Below, in pieces: positions 44,892 to 53,874 of a stretch of DNA of 64,000 nt; within the stretch, counting starts at the first letter, position 1, and every line of letters begins with the position of its first letter. The DNA is from Thermogemmatispora carboxidivorans (lineage in GTDB: Bacteria > Chloroflexota > Ktedonobacteria > Ktedonobacterales > Ktedonobacteraceae). The translations under genes were made by a program, and so were the position numbers. The stretch is taken from positions 5,543,960 to 5,607,959 of the forward strand of contig NZ_JNIM01000001.1 of assembly GCF_000702505.1 (NCBI RefSeq), read 5' to 3'. Under the pieces are notes generated by a model. That model searched no databases. It saw only the letters and a list, made by a program, of their open reading frames with translations, and was not told the DNA's origin.

Positions 44892-46754
44892 ATGCAGACG
44901 CAGTTGAATCAGCAGGAGGGTCAGGCAGCCGCTCATAGAAAAGATGCCGCTGCCGCAAATTCTATTTTGGTTGCCGACTGCGGCAGCGTGCTGACCAAGG
45001 TTTCGTTGCTGGGCCTGGTCGAAGGACAGTATCGCCTGATGGCGCGCGGCGAGGCCCCAACAACGCTGGCTGCTCCCCGGGAGGATATTACTCGGGGCAT
45101 CGCCCAGGCTATCAACGAGATTGAGCTGGTCACGGGCCGGCAGATTATTGTCGATGGCCATTTGCTGGAGCCGGAGCAGCCGGATGGCAATGGCGTAGAT
45201 GTCTTCGTGGCCACTATTAGCGCTGGCGGCCCCCTCCGGTTGGTGGTTCTGGGCGCGGCCAGCCCCGCCTTGACGGACCTGGTCAGCCAGGCGGTCTCTG
45301 GTCTCTATGCCGAGACCCAGGCTTTGCCTTCTCCAACGTTTACCGCGAGCATGGCCGCTGGCCAGCTCACGCAACCAGGCGCTACCCCCTTGCCGGGGGT
45401 CAGTCCCCTACCCTGGACTCCCGAACGCCTGGCCCTGGAATGGCGCCGACAGCTCGACCGCCTGCGCGAGCTACAGCCGCATGCGGCTATCATTGTTGGT
45501 ATGGCCGATGGACCAGCGGGGGCCACCCCGATTCAGGAAGCCTGCCAGCTTCTGGTGAATGCGGCCCAGGAGCAACGCGAGAAGACGCGGCTTTTCCCTT
45601 TGCCGGTGCTCTATGCCGCCGCCCCTCAGTATGTGGAGGCCTCGCGACGCCTGATCAATGGGGCTGGCGAAGTGACGCGCCTGGACCCCCTGGTCTCGGC
45701 CTCCAATCTCAGCCCGATCAGCCTGGCCGCCAGCTCGCTCTACGAACGCTCGATTCTGCGCCGTTTGCCCGGCAGCGAGACCCTCTGGTCCTGGTCCTCG
45801 GCCTCCCCTGTGGCCACAGCGACCTCCCTCAGCAGCCTGGTGCGCTTTCTGGCTCACCACTATACGATGAACGTCATGGCCGTCGACGCAGGGGGGGCTA
45901 ACACAACGTTGCTGTTGGCTGGCGAGCGCGGGGAGTTCATCCCGATGGTCAAGGCGGGCATCGGCGTCGGCTCTGGGCTGGGCGAACTCTTGAAGCGCGT
46001 TGGCTCTCAGCATATTAGCCGCTGGTTGCCGTTCGATGTCTCCGATGAGGAGCTGCGCCAGTTCGTGCTCAATACGATGTTGCACCCCCATGTGGTCCCC
46101 AGCAATCAGCGGGAACTGCAAATCAGCCAGGCGTTCGCCCGCGAGGCGATCCTTCTGACCGCCGAAGCCCTGAAAGCGGGCGCCCTCAGCAATTTCTCGC
46201 CCGATCTGATTCTGGCCACTGGCGGTGTACTGGCCCATGCCCCGCGCCCCGCTCAGGCGGCCTTGATGCTGCTCGATGCCTTGCAGCCACGCGGCGTGAC
46301 CTCCCTGGTGCTGGATCGCACCTTGCTCTTCCAACAGTTGGGGGCGATCGCGACTGTGAACCCGGTGGCTGCTGTGCAAGTCAATGAGAACGATGCCGTG
46401 ACCCACCGCCTGGGAACCTGCGTGATCCCCTATGGGACTCTGCCGCCCGACCAGATTGCGCTGCGCGTCGTTGTAGAGTATAGTAATGGACGGCAGGTCC
46501 AGGTCGAGGTCATGAGCGGCTCGATTGAGGTCGTCCCCCTGCGCCTGAATGAGCAGGCTCTGCTGACGCTCTATCCTGCTCAGACGGTCGATGTGGGGTT
46601 AGGTCCTGGCGAGCGCGCACGCGCTGCCGAGGAGATCGATGGGGGCCTGGTGGGCTTGATCATCGATGCCCGCGGGCGCCCGCTGGTGCTGCCAGCGGAT
46701 AAGGCCGAACGCCAGGCGCGACTGTTGCAATGGTCTCAGGCCATTGGGGCCTAG
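44892..46754 (+). CDS. MutL/GlmL family (glutamate mutase-associated, actin-like fold) protein
   Basis: 620 residues. The N-terminal ILVADCGSVLTKVSLLGLVE is the phosphate-1 strand of the actin/ASKHA fold and a second nucleotide-binding half begins at NVMAVDAGGANTTLLLAG. LATGGVLAHAPRP and KAGIGVGSGLGELLKRV complete the pattern of the MutL family (the protein encoded between mutS and mutE in clostridial glutamate mutase loci, unrelated to DNA mismatch repair MutL). No glutamate mutase subunit lies in the window, so the usual partner is absent. It is sandwiched between the LPxW zinc-ribbon gene and the KOW-like gene, all co-directional, so the three probably act together. Confidence 0.8.
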   Translation: MQTQLNQQEGQAAAHRKDAAAANSILVADCGSVLTKVSLLGLVEGQYRLMARGEAPTTLAAPREDITRGIAQAINEIELVTGRQIIVDGHLLEPEQPDGNGVDVFVATISAGGPLRLVVLGAASPALTDLVSQAVSGLYAETQALPSPTFTASMAAGQLTQPGATPLPGVSPLPWTPERLALEWRRQLDRLRELQPHAAIIVGMADGPAGATPIQEACQLLVNAAQEQREKTRLFPLPVLYAAAPQYVEASRRLINGAGEVTRLDPLVSASNLSPISLAASSLYERSILRRLPGSETLWSWSSASPVATATSLSSLVRFLAHHYTMNVMAVDAGGANTTLLLAGERGEFIPMVKAGIGVGSGLGELLKRVGSQHISRWLPFDVSDEELRQFVLNTMLHPHVVPSNQRELQISQAFAREAILLTAEALKAGALSNFSPDLILATGGVLAHAPRPAQAALMLLDALQPRGVTSLVLDRTLLFQQLGAIATVNPVAAVQVNENDAVTHRLGTCVIPYGTLPPDQIALRVVVEYSNGRQVQVEVMSGSIEVVPLRLNEQALLTLYPAQTVDVGLGPGERARAAEEIDGGLVGLIIDARGRPLVLPADKAERQARLLQWSQAIGA

Positions 46755-46972
46755 CCTGATAGAGACTACCGACCAACTGGCTACTGGCTGCTCTACTGTA
46801 CTGGACTGGCTGCCTGCTGACGCCAGCACTGTTCTGACTCGATCTGGCTTGCGCACTGGCCCTGTCGTTGTTGTGATTGTTGTTTGCCCTGTTGCAGCTC
46901 AAAGGTTCTCTGAAACCTTCTCATTGATGATGCACTTGTGATCTGGGGCGTACATGGGAGGCGCCTGCTACA

Positions 46973-48019
46973 ATGGCCTATCCCCTGGGGTGGTCTGTAC
47001 GCTTACAGGTTGTGGTGCGCAGAGAGCGCTGGCCTGGTGGCTCGCGTGCAGGAGCGGTGGCGCTGGTCTATCCCGGCCAGACGGTCGAGCCTGACCAGCC
47101 GGTGATCCGATTGAAGCGTGAGGAGCGCGCCGAGAAGCTCGGCGGCCTTCCCCGCCTCTCGCTACCAGCGGTAACGCGGAAGCTGCCGGCAATCCAGCCA
47201 ACGCAGGCGCATCACCTGAGCGATACGCAGACGGCGCTAGCCGTGCCTGCACTGGGTGAGGAGACAGTGCCGGCTGGCCTACGGGGGCGCGTTGTCGATG
47301 TGACGGCTCGCGGTGGGGTGGTGATCGAAAGTCAGGTGATGGCAATCCAGGGAGTTCTCGGCGCTGGCCCCCAGGTGGCCGGGGTGCTGACGCTCTGGCA
47401 GGCCCTGGACGGTGGCGCTGCGCGTTCGATCCAGCAGCCTATTCCCCCCGGCGCTATTCTGGTGGTACCTGGCCCGTTGAGCTTCCTTCTGCTGCGCCAT
47501 GCCCTCAATTCCGGCGTGGTCGGTATTGTCGCCAGTAGTATCTTTCTGCGCGACCTTGAGGGCTTTCTTCATGCCGACCTGCTGGAGTTGGTGAACAGCC
47601 CAAACGCTGAGGACCGGCAGTCCCGCTTACCACCCTTGACGATCATGTTGACGGAGGGCCTCGGGAGTTTGGCGATGCCGGCGCGCCTCTTGCAGCTGCT
47701 GCGTTGCTATCAGGGACGGGTGGCCCTCCTCTCCGGTTTCACCTCGGTTCGGCGGCCTACGCTGCCGGAGCTGCTGATCTCGCTGACCGCGGCTGAGGCC
47801 GAAGCCCTCCCCAGCCAGAAGCCCGATCTGGCCCTGGCGCCCGGGGCGCGCGTGCGTATCTGCTCTGGCGACTACTGCGGCAGAACGGGTGAGATTCTCT
47901 CGCTCTTTCTCCATCGTCAGCGCCTCCCTTCGGGTGTACGCGCTCATGCGGCTCGCGTCCTTTTGGAGGAGGGCGAGGTGGTTGTGGTGGCTCTCGCCTG
48001 CCTCGATCGCATCGGGTAG
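46973..48019 (+). CDS. Protein of unknown function with KOW-like C-terminus
   Basis: 348 residues, no membrane helix evident. Residues 20-45 are compact and beta-rich (VALVYPGQTVEPDQPVIRL), resembling the barrel-sandwich pattern of biotinyl-lipoyl domains without the Lys motif. A middle region from 95 to 215 (GLRGRVVDVTARGGVVIES) is unassigned. The last about 70 residues recall a KOW/SH3 barrel (GARVRICSGDYCGRTGEILS ... ARVLLEEGEVVVVALA). It follows the MutL-like gene by 218 bases. The function cannot be read from sequence; context suggests a role with that pair. Confidence 0.7.
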   Translation: MAYPLGWSVRLQVVVRRERWPGGSRAGAVALVYPGQTVEPDQPVIRLKREERAEKLGGLPRLSLPAVTRKLPAIQPTQAHHLSDTQTALAVPALGEETVPAGLRGRVVDVTARGGVVIESQVMAIQGVLGAGPQVAGVLTLWQALDGGAARSIQQPIPPGAILVVPGPLSFLLLRHALNSGVVGIVASSIFLRDLEGFLHADLLELVNSPNAEDRQSRLPPLTIMLTEGLGSLAMPARLLQLLRCYQGRVALLSGFTSVRRPTLPELLISLTAAEAEALPSQKPDLALAPGARVRICSGDYCGRTGEILSLFLHRQRLPSGVRAHAARVLLEEGEVVVVALACLDRIG

Positions 48020-48151
48020 CTCCACGGCAGCCCTCTCCTGTTGGGAGTAGGCGCTTTCTCATGAGCTTGTGCTGCTCTTTTTATTTTTGCAGATATGTTA
48101 TTTTTTGCAGATATGCTCGTTGTAGTTGCTGTAAGCAGGTGAGGTGTTGTC

Positions 48152-48910
48152 TTGACTGCCAGTGATTGGAATGCGGCCCTCTATGATACGAAGCATGCCT
48201 TCGTCTTTGCCTATGGCAGCAGTCTGCTAGAGCTGCTGGCTCCGCGCCCGGGCGAGTTGATCCTGGATGTGGGATGTGGAACGGGCCATCTGACGGCGAC
48301 CATTGCGCGCAGTGGCGCTCAGGTCGTGGGTCTCGATCGCTCGCCGGCGATGATTGAGGTCGCTCGCCAGCACTATCCGAGCCTCGAATGGCACGTAGGC
48401 GATATTCGCTCTTTCTTCTACCCGCGCCCCTTTGATGCCATCTTCTCCAACGCCGTGCTGCACTGGATACGCGAAGCCGAGGTGGTAGTCGCGGCATTGG
48501 CTCGCTTGCTCAAAGTGGGGGGACGCCTGGTACTGGAGATGGGAGGGCGCGGCAACGTGGCGGCGGTCTACGCGGCTGTGCAGGAGGTATTGCAGGAGCG
48601 GCTGGCAGTGACGCCGCCCAATCCCTGGTATTTTCCTGCTCTGGGGGAATATGCTGCCTTGCTGGAGGCTCACGGCTTCGAGGTCCAGGCCGCCTGGCTC
48701 TTTGAACGACCCACGGCGCTGGAGGAAGGTGAGCGAGGGCTGCGCCTCTGGCTGGAGATGTTTGGCTCTGCGCTGCTGGAGGTGGTGCCCGCGGACCGCA
48801 AGGAGGAGATTCTGACGGCGATCGAGGCCAAAGCTCGCCCTGCTCTCTTCAGAGAAGAACACTGGGAGCTGGATTATCGCCGTCTGCGCCTCCTGGCTCG
48901 CCGTCTTTGA
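48152..48910 (+). CDS. Class I SAM-dependent methyltransferase
   Basis: 252 residues, starting at TTG 48152 with AGGTGAGGT upstream. Motif I is LILDVGCGTGHLTATIARSG (about 36-55), followed by GLDRSPAMIEVARQHYP and the post-motif FDAIFSNAVLHWI. This last motif is typical of trans-aconitate and related methyltransferases; the substrate is not determined. It is convergent with gpmI across the DnaA-box cluster. Confidence 0.9.
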   Translation: MTASDWNAALYDTKHAFVFAYGSSLLELLAPRPGELILDVGCGTGHLTATIARSGAQVVGLDRSPAMIEVARQHYPSLEWHVGDIRSFFYPRPFDAIFSNAVLHWIREAEVVVAALARLLKVGGRLVLEMGGRGNVAAVYAAVQEVLQERLAVTPPNPWYFPALGEYAALLEAHGFEVQAAWLFERPTALEEGERGLRLWLEMFGSALLEVVPADRKEEILTAIEAKARPALFREEHWELDYRRLRLLARRL

Positions 48911-48927
48911 GGAAACCGTTCTTCCCT

Positions 48928-49021
48928 CAGAGTTATCCACACCGGTGGAGAGTTATCCACATATGTCACCACAAGATGTGGATAACTCCCCCGATTCCAC
49001 CACAAGATGTGGATAACTCTG
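48928..49021. promoter_or_regulatory. Cluster of four perfect DnaA boxes in inverted arrangement
   Basis: Four exact copies of the DnaA-box consensus TTATCCACA: plus strand at 48933-48941 and 48953-48961, minus strand (TGTGGATAA) at 48977-48985 and 49008-49016. The outer pair sits in a perfect 14-base inverted repeat (48928-48941 with 49008-49021), the inner pair in a 13-base one (48950-48962 with 48976-48988), and the two minus-strand copies lie in a 22-base direct repeat (48967-48988, 48998-49019) 31 bases apart. It lies between two convergent genes. It could be a DnaA-titrating or replication-control site; dnaA is not nearby, so an origin is not claimed. The hairpins could also stop convergent transcripts. 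Confidence 0.8.
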
Positions 49022-49022
49022 T

Positions 49023-50612
49023 CTACTGCTGAGGGAGAAGCAACGAGCGACCTGTCATCTCGCGCGGTTGAGGCAGCCCCATAATCTGCAGAATGGTGGG
49101 CGCGATGTCCGCCAGAATGCCGTCGCTGCGCAAGCTGGCATCGGCGAGCTGGGGGACAACCAGATAGAGCGGCACCGGGTTCGTCGTGTGGGCCGTCATG
49201 GGCTTGCCACTATCGTAGTAGATCATCTGCTCGGCGTTGCCATGATCGGCGGTGATCAGCAGGCCGCCACCTACCGCCAGAGTGGCCTCGACGACGCGCC
49301 CAACGCCGGTATCGACCGCCTCGACTGCCTTCATAGCCGCCTCCAGGACACCGGTGTGACCAACCATGTCGGCATTGGCATAGTTCATGATCACCAGGTC
49401 ATAGTGGCCACTGCGGATGCGCTCAATGGCTGTCTCGGTGACACCTGAAGCGCTCATCTCAGGCTGGAGATCGTAGGTCGGGACCTTGGGCGAGGGCACA
49501 AGCAGACGATCCTCGCCGGGAAAAGGGGTCTCGCGGCGCCCGTTGATAAAGTAGGTCACATGGGCGTATTTCTCGGTTTCCGCGGTGTGGAACTGACGCA
49601 GGCCGTGCTCGGAGATGACCCGGGCCAGCGGCATCTCAACCTCGTCGGCGCGGAAGGCTACCTCTGCCGGCAGGCCCGCCTCGTACTCGGTCATCATCAC
49701 AAAGACCAGGTCACGCAGGCGCGGGCCGCGCTCGAATTTGCCAGCGGCCTGGGGCGGCAGCTCGTCGAGCACAAAGGCTTTGGTCAGTTGGCGGGCACGG
49801 TCGGGACGGAAGTTATAATGGATGAGGGCGTCGCCTTCCTTGATCAGAGCCAGCGGATGCTCGTCTTCCATAATCACCGTAGGGACGATGAATTCATCGG
49901 TGATGTTGCGCTCGTAAGATTGCTGGATAGCAGCCACCGCCGATGAGGCCCGCTCTCCTTCGCCGCGCGTCATGGCAAAGTACGGTTTGGCGGTGCGCTC
50001 CCAGCGATTATCACGGTCCATAGCGTAGTAGCGCCCACTGACCGTGGCCACGCGCGCCGGATGATCGCCACCGATCTCGCGGGCCCGCGTCTCCAGACGC
50101 TTCATGAATTCGATGCCTGCGGTGGGTGAGGTATCGCGCCCATCGGTGAAGGCATGGATATAGACACGCTCGATCTCGTGCTGGCGGGCCAGGCGCAGCA
50201 GCGCCTCCAGATGATCCTCGTGGGCGTGCACGCCACCATTGCCCAGGAGGCCACAGATGTGCAGCTGCGAGTGATTGCGTCTGACGTGCTCGATAGCCTT
50301 GAGCAGGGCCGGATTCTGGTAGAAGCTGCCGTCCTGGATAGACTCGCTGATGCGGGTGAAATCTTGTAGGACACGCTTGCCTGCTCCGATGTTCTGATGG
50401 CCGACCTCGGAATTGCCCATTTGACCAGAGGGTAGACCGACAGCCTCGCCCGAGGTTCTGACGAGGGTGTGTGGCCAGCGACGCTCTAGCTCGTCGATGT
50501 GCGGTGTGCGAGCCAAAGCGATGGCGTTGCCCTCTGTGCGTGGGTTGAAGCCCCAGCCGTCCATCACGATCAGCACGAACGGGCGTGGTCGCCCAGGAGA
50601 TGCCTTACTCAT
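49023..50612 (-). CDS. gpmI: 2,3-bisphosphoglycerate-independent phosphoglycerate mutase
   Basis: 529 residues. Interconverts 3- and 2-phosphoglycerate in glycolysis with two Mn ions. Alkaline phosphatase-fold motifs: LIVMDGWGFNPRTEGNAIAL at the start, LPSGQMGNSEVGHQNIGAG (phosphoserine, Ser in GNSEVG), FTDGRDTSP, ALIHYNFRPDRARQL, VIMNYANADMVGHTGVLE and LITADHGNAEQM. Monocistronic as far as seen; its stop lies two bases past the DnaA-box region. Confidence 0.97.
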   Translation of the reverse strand: MSKASPGRPRPFVLIVMDGWGFNPRTEGNAIALARTPHIDELERRWPHTLVRTSGEAVGLPSGQMGNSEVGHQNIGAGKRVLQDFTRISESIQDGSFYQNPALLKAIEHVRRNHSQLHICGLLGNGGVHAHEDHLEALLRLARQHEIERVYIHAFTDGRDTSPTAGIEFMKRLETRAREIGGDHPARVATVSGRYYAMDRDNRWERTAKPYFAMTRGEGERASSAVAAIQQSYERNITDEFIVPTVIMEDEHPLALIKEGDALIHYNFRPDRARQLTKAFVLDELPPQAAGKFERGPRLRDLVFVMMTEYEAGLPAEVAFRADEVEMPLARVISEHGLRQFHTAETEKYAHVTYFINGRRETPFPGEDRLLVPSPKVPTYDLQPEMSASGVTETAIERIRSGHYDLVIMNYANADMVGHTGVLEAAMKAVEAVDTGVGRVVEATLAVGGGLLITADHGNAEQMIYYDSGKPMTAHTTNPVPLYLVVPQLADASLRSDGILADIAPTILQIMGLPQPREMTGRSLLLPQQ

Positions 50613-50986
50613 CGTTCCTCGTTCTGCTCCAGTCGAAAAGTTAAGACGTGTGTCCTATTGTATCATGGCTGCCCCAGACCTTCAGTAGGCCGCACCAAAA
50701 AGCCGCGGGGCTGACGCTGGCCAGAGAGAGCGAACAGAGAGCAGAAGAGACAACAGGCTGTCCTGCTTGGAGAGGCAAAGCTGGCTATCGCCTGTGGCCA
50801 GAGGCCATGATATAATAAATCCGTTGCACTGGCTGTAACCTGTCCTGGATCAGGCAGAGAGGCAGATCGCTTCCAGCAATTCCCCCGCCAACATTGCTCA
50901 AAGCTCAAAGAAGGAGAAAACCAATCGTAGCCAACCAGCATAGGAACGACTCTATTAGGGAAGGGAAGCGAATATACACATATTCG
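50613..50986. other. Divergent region between gpmI and the CCA enzyme gene
   Basis: 374 bases with no gene recognised. TATAAT at 50811-50816 is a good plus-strand -10 element but its -35 partner is weak. AAGGAG at 50909-50914 lies near a possible upstream start of the next gene. Confidence 0.4.
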
Positions 50987-52377
50987 ATGCGAGATATCAT
51001 TTTAGGACTGGCCCGCATTTTTCGCGCACATAACAAACAGCTGTATATGGTGGGGGGACAGTGCGCGATGTGCTGCTGGGACGCAGTGAGTCAAGCGACG
51101 CTGATCTGGCGACGGATGCCCGCCCAGATGAGATCAAGCGCCTGGTAGCGCCGACGAAGCCGACGGCCATTGTCCTGGTAGGGGAGCGCTTTGGCACGGT
51201 GCGCCTCCACTACGGTGAACATATTATTGAGATTACGACCTTCCGCGATGAGCGCTACAACCTCGAGTCGCGTAAGCCGGAGGTCTGCTTCGGCACCGTC
51301 CTGGAGGAAGATCTGCGCCGGCGCGATTTTACCATCAATGCGATGGCCTATGATCCCTTGACCGGCCAGCTCTATGATCCATTCGGCGGACGCCTCGATC
51401 TGGCGCGACGTCTCTTGCGCGCCGTTGGCAATGAGCCTGATAAGCGCTTCGATGAGGACCCGCTGCGCCTCCTGCGCGCTGTGCGCCTGGCGGCCCAGCT
51501 GCACTTTACCATCGAAGAGGAGACACGCCACGCTATTGCCCGCCAGGCGAGCAAGCTGCAAAAGATTAGCCGCGAGCGCATTCGCGACGAGATGCATAAG
51601 CTGCTGCTCTCGCCCCATCCGGCACGTGGCCTGGATCTGCTGGTCGAGCTGGGACTGATGCAGTGGATTATTCCCGAGGTGCTGGAGCTGCGCGGCGTGA
51701 GCCAGCAGCAGAGCCAGCGGAGCGTTCCGTCGAAGGACGTCTATGCACATGTGCTGCGCGTTGTTGAACGGACTTCACCGCGCCCGGTGGCACGTTGGAG
51801 CGCGCTGCTGCACGATATCGCTAAGCCGCGCACGCGCACGGTCGAGGATGGCAAGGTGCATTTCTTCGGCCATGAAGAGGTCGGGGCTGCTATGGCCCGC
51901 GATATCTTGCGACGCCTCCACTTCGATCGCGATTTCTGCGAGCGCGTCGCGCGCGTGGTCCGCTTGCATATGCGCGCCAATGCCTATAGCTCGGATTGGA
52001 CCGATGGGGCGGTACGCCGCCTGATGCTGGAGGCCAACGAGGATCTGGACGATTTGCTGGATCTCTCCCGCGCCGATATTACCAGCTACCGCGCCGATAA
52101 GGTCTCCCGCGCCGCCGCGCGCGTCATGGAACTGTCCGAGCGCTGCCGCCGCTTGAAGGAGGAGGCCGAGCGGGTGCCGCTGAAAAGCCCGCTTGATGGC
52201 CATGAGCTGATGGCGATCTTCGGACGCGGCCCCGGCCCCTGGCTACGTCCCCTGAAGGACTATCTGCTCAGCCTGGTGATCGATGGCGTGCTGGCCCCCG
52301 ACGATAAGGAGCGCGCCGCCCAGCTCGCCAGAGAGTTTGTCGCCCAGCAAGAGCAACAAGCTCAAGTGCAGCAGTAG
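50987..52377 (+). CDS. cca: CCA-adding tRNA nucleotidyltransferase, frame interrupted at a G6 run
   Basis: Adds CCA to tRNA 3' ends. The N-terminal frame (MRDIILGLARIFRAHNKQLY then MVGG) reaches the run of six G at 51052-51057; the body continues in the next frame as VRDVLLGRSESSDADLATDA. With one more G the joint reads VGGTVRDVLLG, exactly the GGxVRD motif of class II nucleotidyltransferases, so a one-base deletion (or sequence error) splits the gene. As read, the main ORF starts at 51061. Later motifs: RRRDFTINAMAYDP, FDEDPLRLLRAVRLAAQLHF, and an HD domain (LLHDIAKPRT, FFGHEEVGAAMARDIL). The start is uncertain; ATG 50987 is the nearest good one. The tRNAs in this window lack encoded CCA, so a working enzyme is expected. 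Confidence 0.88.
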
Positions 52378-52453
52378 TCATAGGAGCATGATAACCGCAA
52401 GCTGGAGTAACGTCTGCAGAAACAGCAGGAAGAGTAACATGAGGGTGTGAGCT

Positions 52454-52957
52454 ATGCCAAAAAATAAACCAGGAGCGCAAACGCAGTCACAGGCGCAGGC
52501 TGCTGCCTCGCCCCCATCCTCCTCTTCAGCTCCCTCCCAGAGGCCCAAGACTGGCGAGCAGCCTGCAGAGGCTCGTAAGGGACGGCAGGAGCAGAAGTCT
52601 CGCGTCGGCGGCCCGGCGGTGCCGGGAGCCAAGTCGACGCTGCCGCGTACAGCCTCCTCCACTGATCCTCAGCAGCAGCAATACGAGAACCTGAATCGAG
52701 AGATGCGCCGCCGCCTCCGCCAGATGAAGGCCGGCCCCTATAGCGAGACCTCTTCTCCTGCCGAGAAGTATCGCAGAAAACTAGAGAAGCAAAAGAGGAA
52801 AAAGGAGCAACAGAAGAAAGCCGTTGAAAGAATTGTCGAGACGGCTCCGCGTCAGATCCACCTGGGGCGCCGCCTGATCTATTTTGTGGTTGGCATTGTG
52901 CTGATTCTGGTGGTGGTGATCGTTCTGGCCCTGCTGCACCACTTCGGCGTCTTCTAG
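52454..52957 (+). CDS. Basic protein with single C-terminal membrane helix, unknown function
   Basis: 167 residues. The first about 70 are low-complexity (Gln, Ala, Ser, Pro), then a strongly charged, probably coiled-coil stretch (KYRRKLEKQKRKKEQQKKAV), and a hydrophobic helix near the end (LIYFVVGIVLILVVVIVLAL). The topology is like a tail-anchored protein with an intracellular basic domain. No family is recognised. It follows cca by 76 bases on the same strand. Confidence 0.65.
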   Translation: MPKNKPGAQTQSQAQAAASPPSSSSAPSQRPKTGEQPAEARKGRQEQKSRVGGPAVPGAKSTLPRTASSTDPQQQQYENLNREMRRRLRQMKAGPYSETSSPAEKYRRKLEKQKRKKEQQKKAVERIVETAPRQIHLGRRLIYFVVGIVLILVVVIVLALLHHFGVF

Positions 52958-53057
52958 CCTGTGCTCATCTCATGCTGCTTGAGTTGAGGCGTGCGGACCC
53001 CCTCCGGCTCTCGCCTGCCAGTCTGCTCCGCCAGGGTCCGCTCTCCTGCCCCAGGCT

Positions 53058-53741
53058 TTAGAGGAGCTTACGATGGAGGATGGAGATCAGGGTGTCGGTC
53101 AGCGTGAGGATCTCCTCGAACTGGCGCGCCTGCTCCTCCAGGGGAAGACCACGGCTCTGCCAGCGGGGGAGCAGGGCTTGCTCGAAGGCGGCGATCTCAC
53201 TGCGCACCAGCTGGCGCAGGTGGAAGCGAATCAGGGTGACCAGGGCTAGTGGGAGGCCCTGCTCCATCAGCCGGCGGTAGAGTTCGACCAGCAGGAGATC
53301 GTCGCCTGTGAACAGCAGCTGTTCGCCCTCCTGAACGGGAAAAAGCAGCTCCAGTCGTAGCAGCTCGTCGAGCAGCTCGGGAGAGATTCCTGTCTGCTCA
53401 AGCAGCAATTCTCGACTGAAGCGTGCCTCCTGGCTGCCTGTCGCCAGGGGACGCAGCAGCCTCTGCTTCAGGGCCAGATTCATCTGAATCTCGCCGTGTT
53501 GGGAACGGATCTCGAGAAGCTGCCTGATCAGCTCAAGTGGCAGGTTGTGCTGCTCTTTCAGCTCTTTGATCAGGGTCAGAACGCGCACGTGTTCCCCGCT
53601 GTAGTAGGCAATGCGGCCTCTCCTCTGGGGCGGCGGAAGCAGCCCCTGGGTATTATAAAAGCGGATGGTGCGGCTGGAAATGCCTGTCACCTGCGATAGT
53701 TCATCGATACTCAGCTCACGCTCGACATCTTCTTGCTGCAA
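53058..53741 (-). CDS. MerR-family transcriptional regulator
   Basis: 227 residues. The winged helix-turn-helix is ELSIDELSQVTGISSRTIRF then YNTQGLLPPPQRRGRIAYYS, followed by the recognition/dimer helix start EHVRVLTLIKELKEQHNLPL. The C-terminal about 140 residues are helical, with no cysteine metal site, so it is not a metal sensor of the classical type. A ligand is not evident. Encoded on the same strand as the upstream transporter gene, 133 bases downstream of its stop, and may be read from its own promoter. Confidence 0.9.
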   Translation of the reverse strand: MQQEDVERELSIDELSQVTGISSRTIRFYNTQGLLPPPQRRGRIAYYSGEHVRVLTLIKELKEQHNLPLELIRQLLEIRSQHGEIQMNLALKQRLLRPLATGSQEARFSRELLLEQTGISPELLDELLRLELLFPVQEGEQLLFTGDDLLLVELYRRLMEQGLPLALVTLIRFHLRQLVRSEIAAFEQALLPRWQSRGLPLEEQARQFEEILTLTDTLISILHRKLL

Positions 53742-53874
53742 GGAAAGCGGACCTCGGCACGTGTCAGAGAGTTGTTGCTGTTACATATAACGTGCCGCAG
53801 GCCCGCTTTCGAGACTCACTGGACCACGGGCTGGCTCACGCTCTGGTCATGTGCTGGCCCGGCCTGGTCCTCCT

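Noticed and set aside
48911..49022. DnaA-box cluster as the chromosomal origin
   Set aside because: No dnaA, dnaN or AT-rich unwinding element is visible nearby, and only 112 bases are available between the genes.
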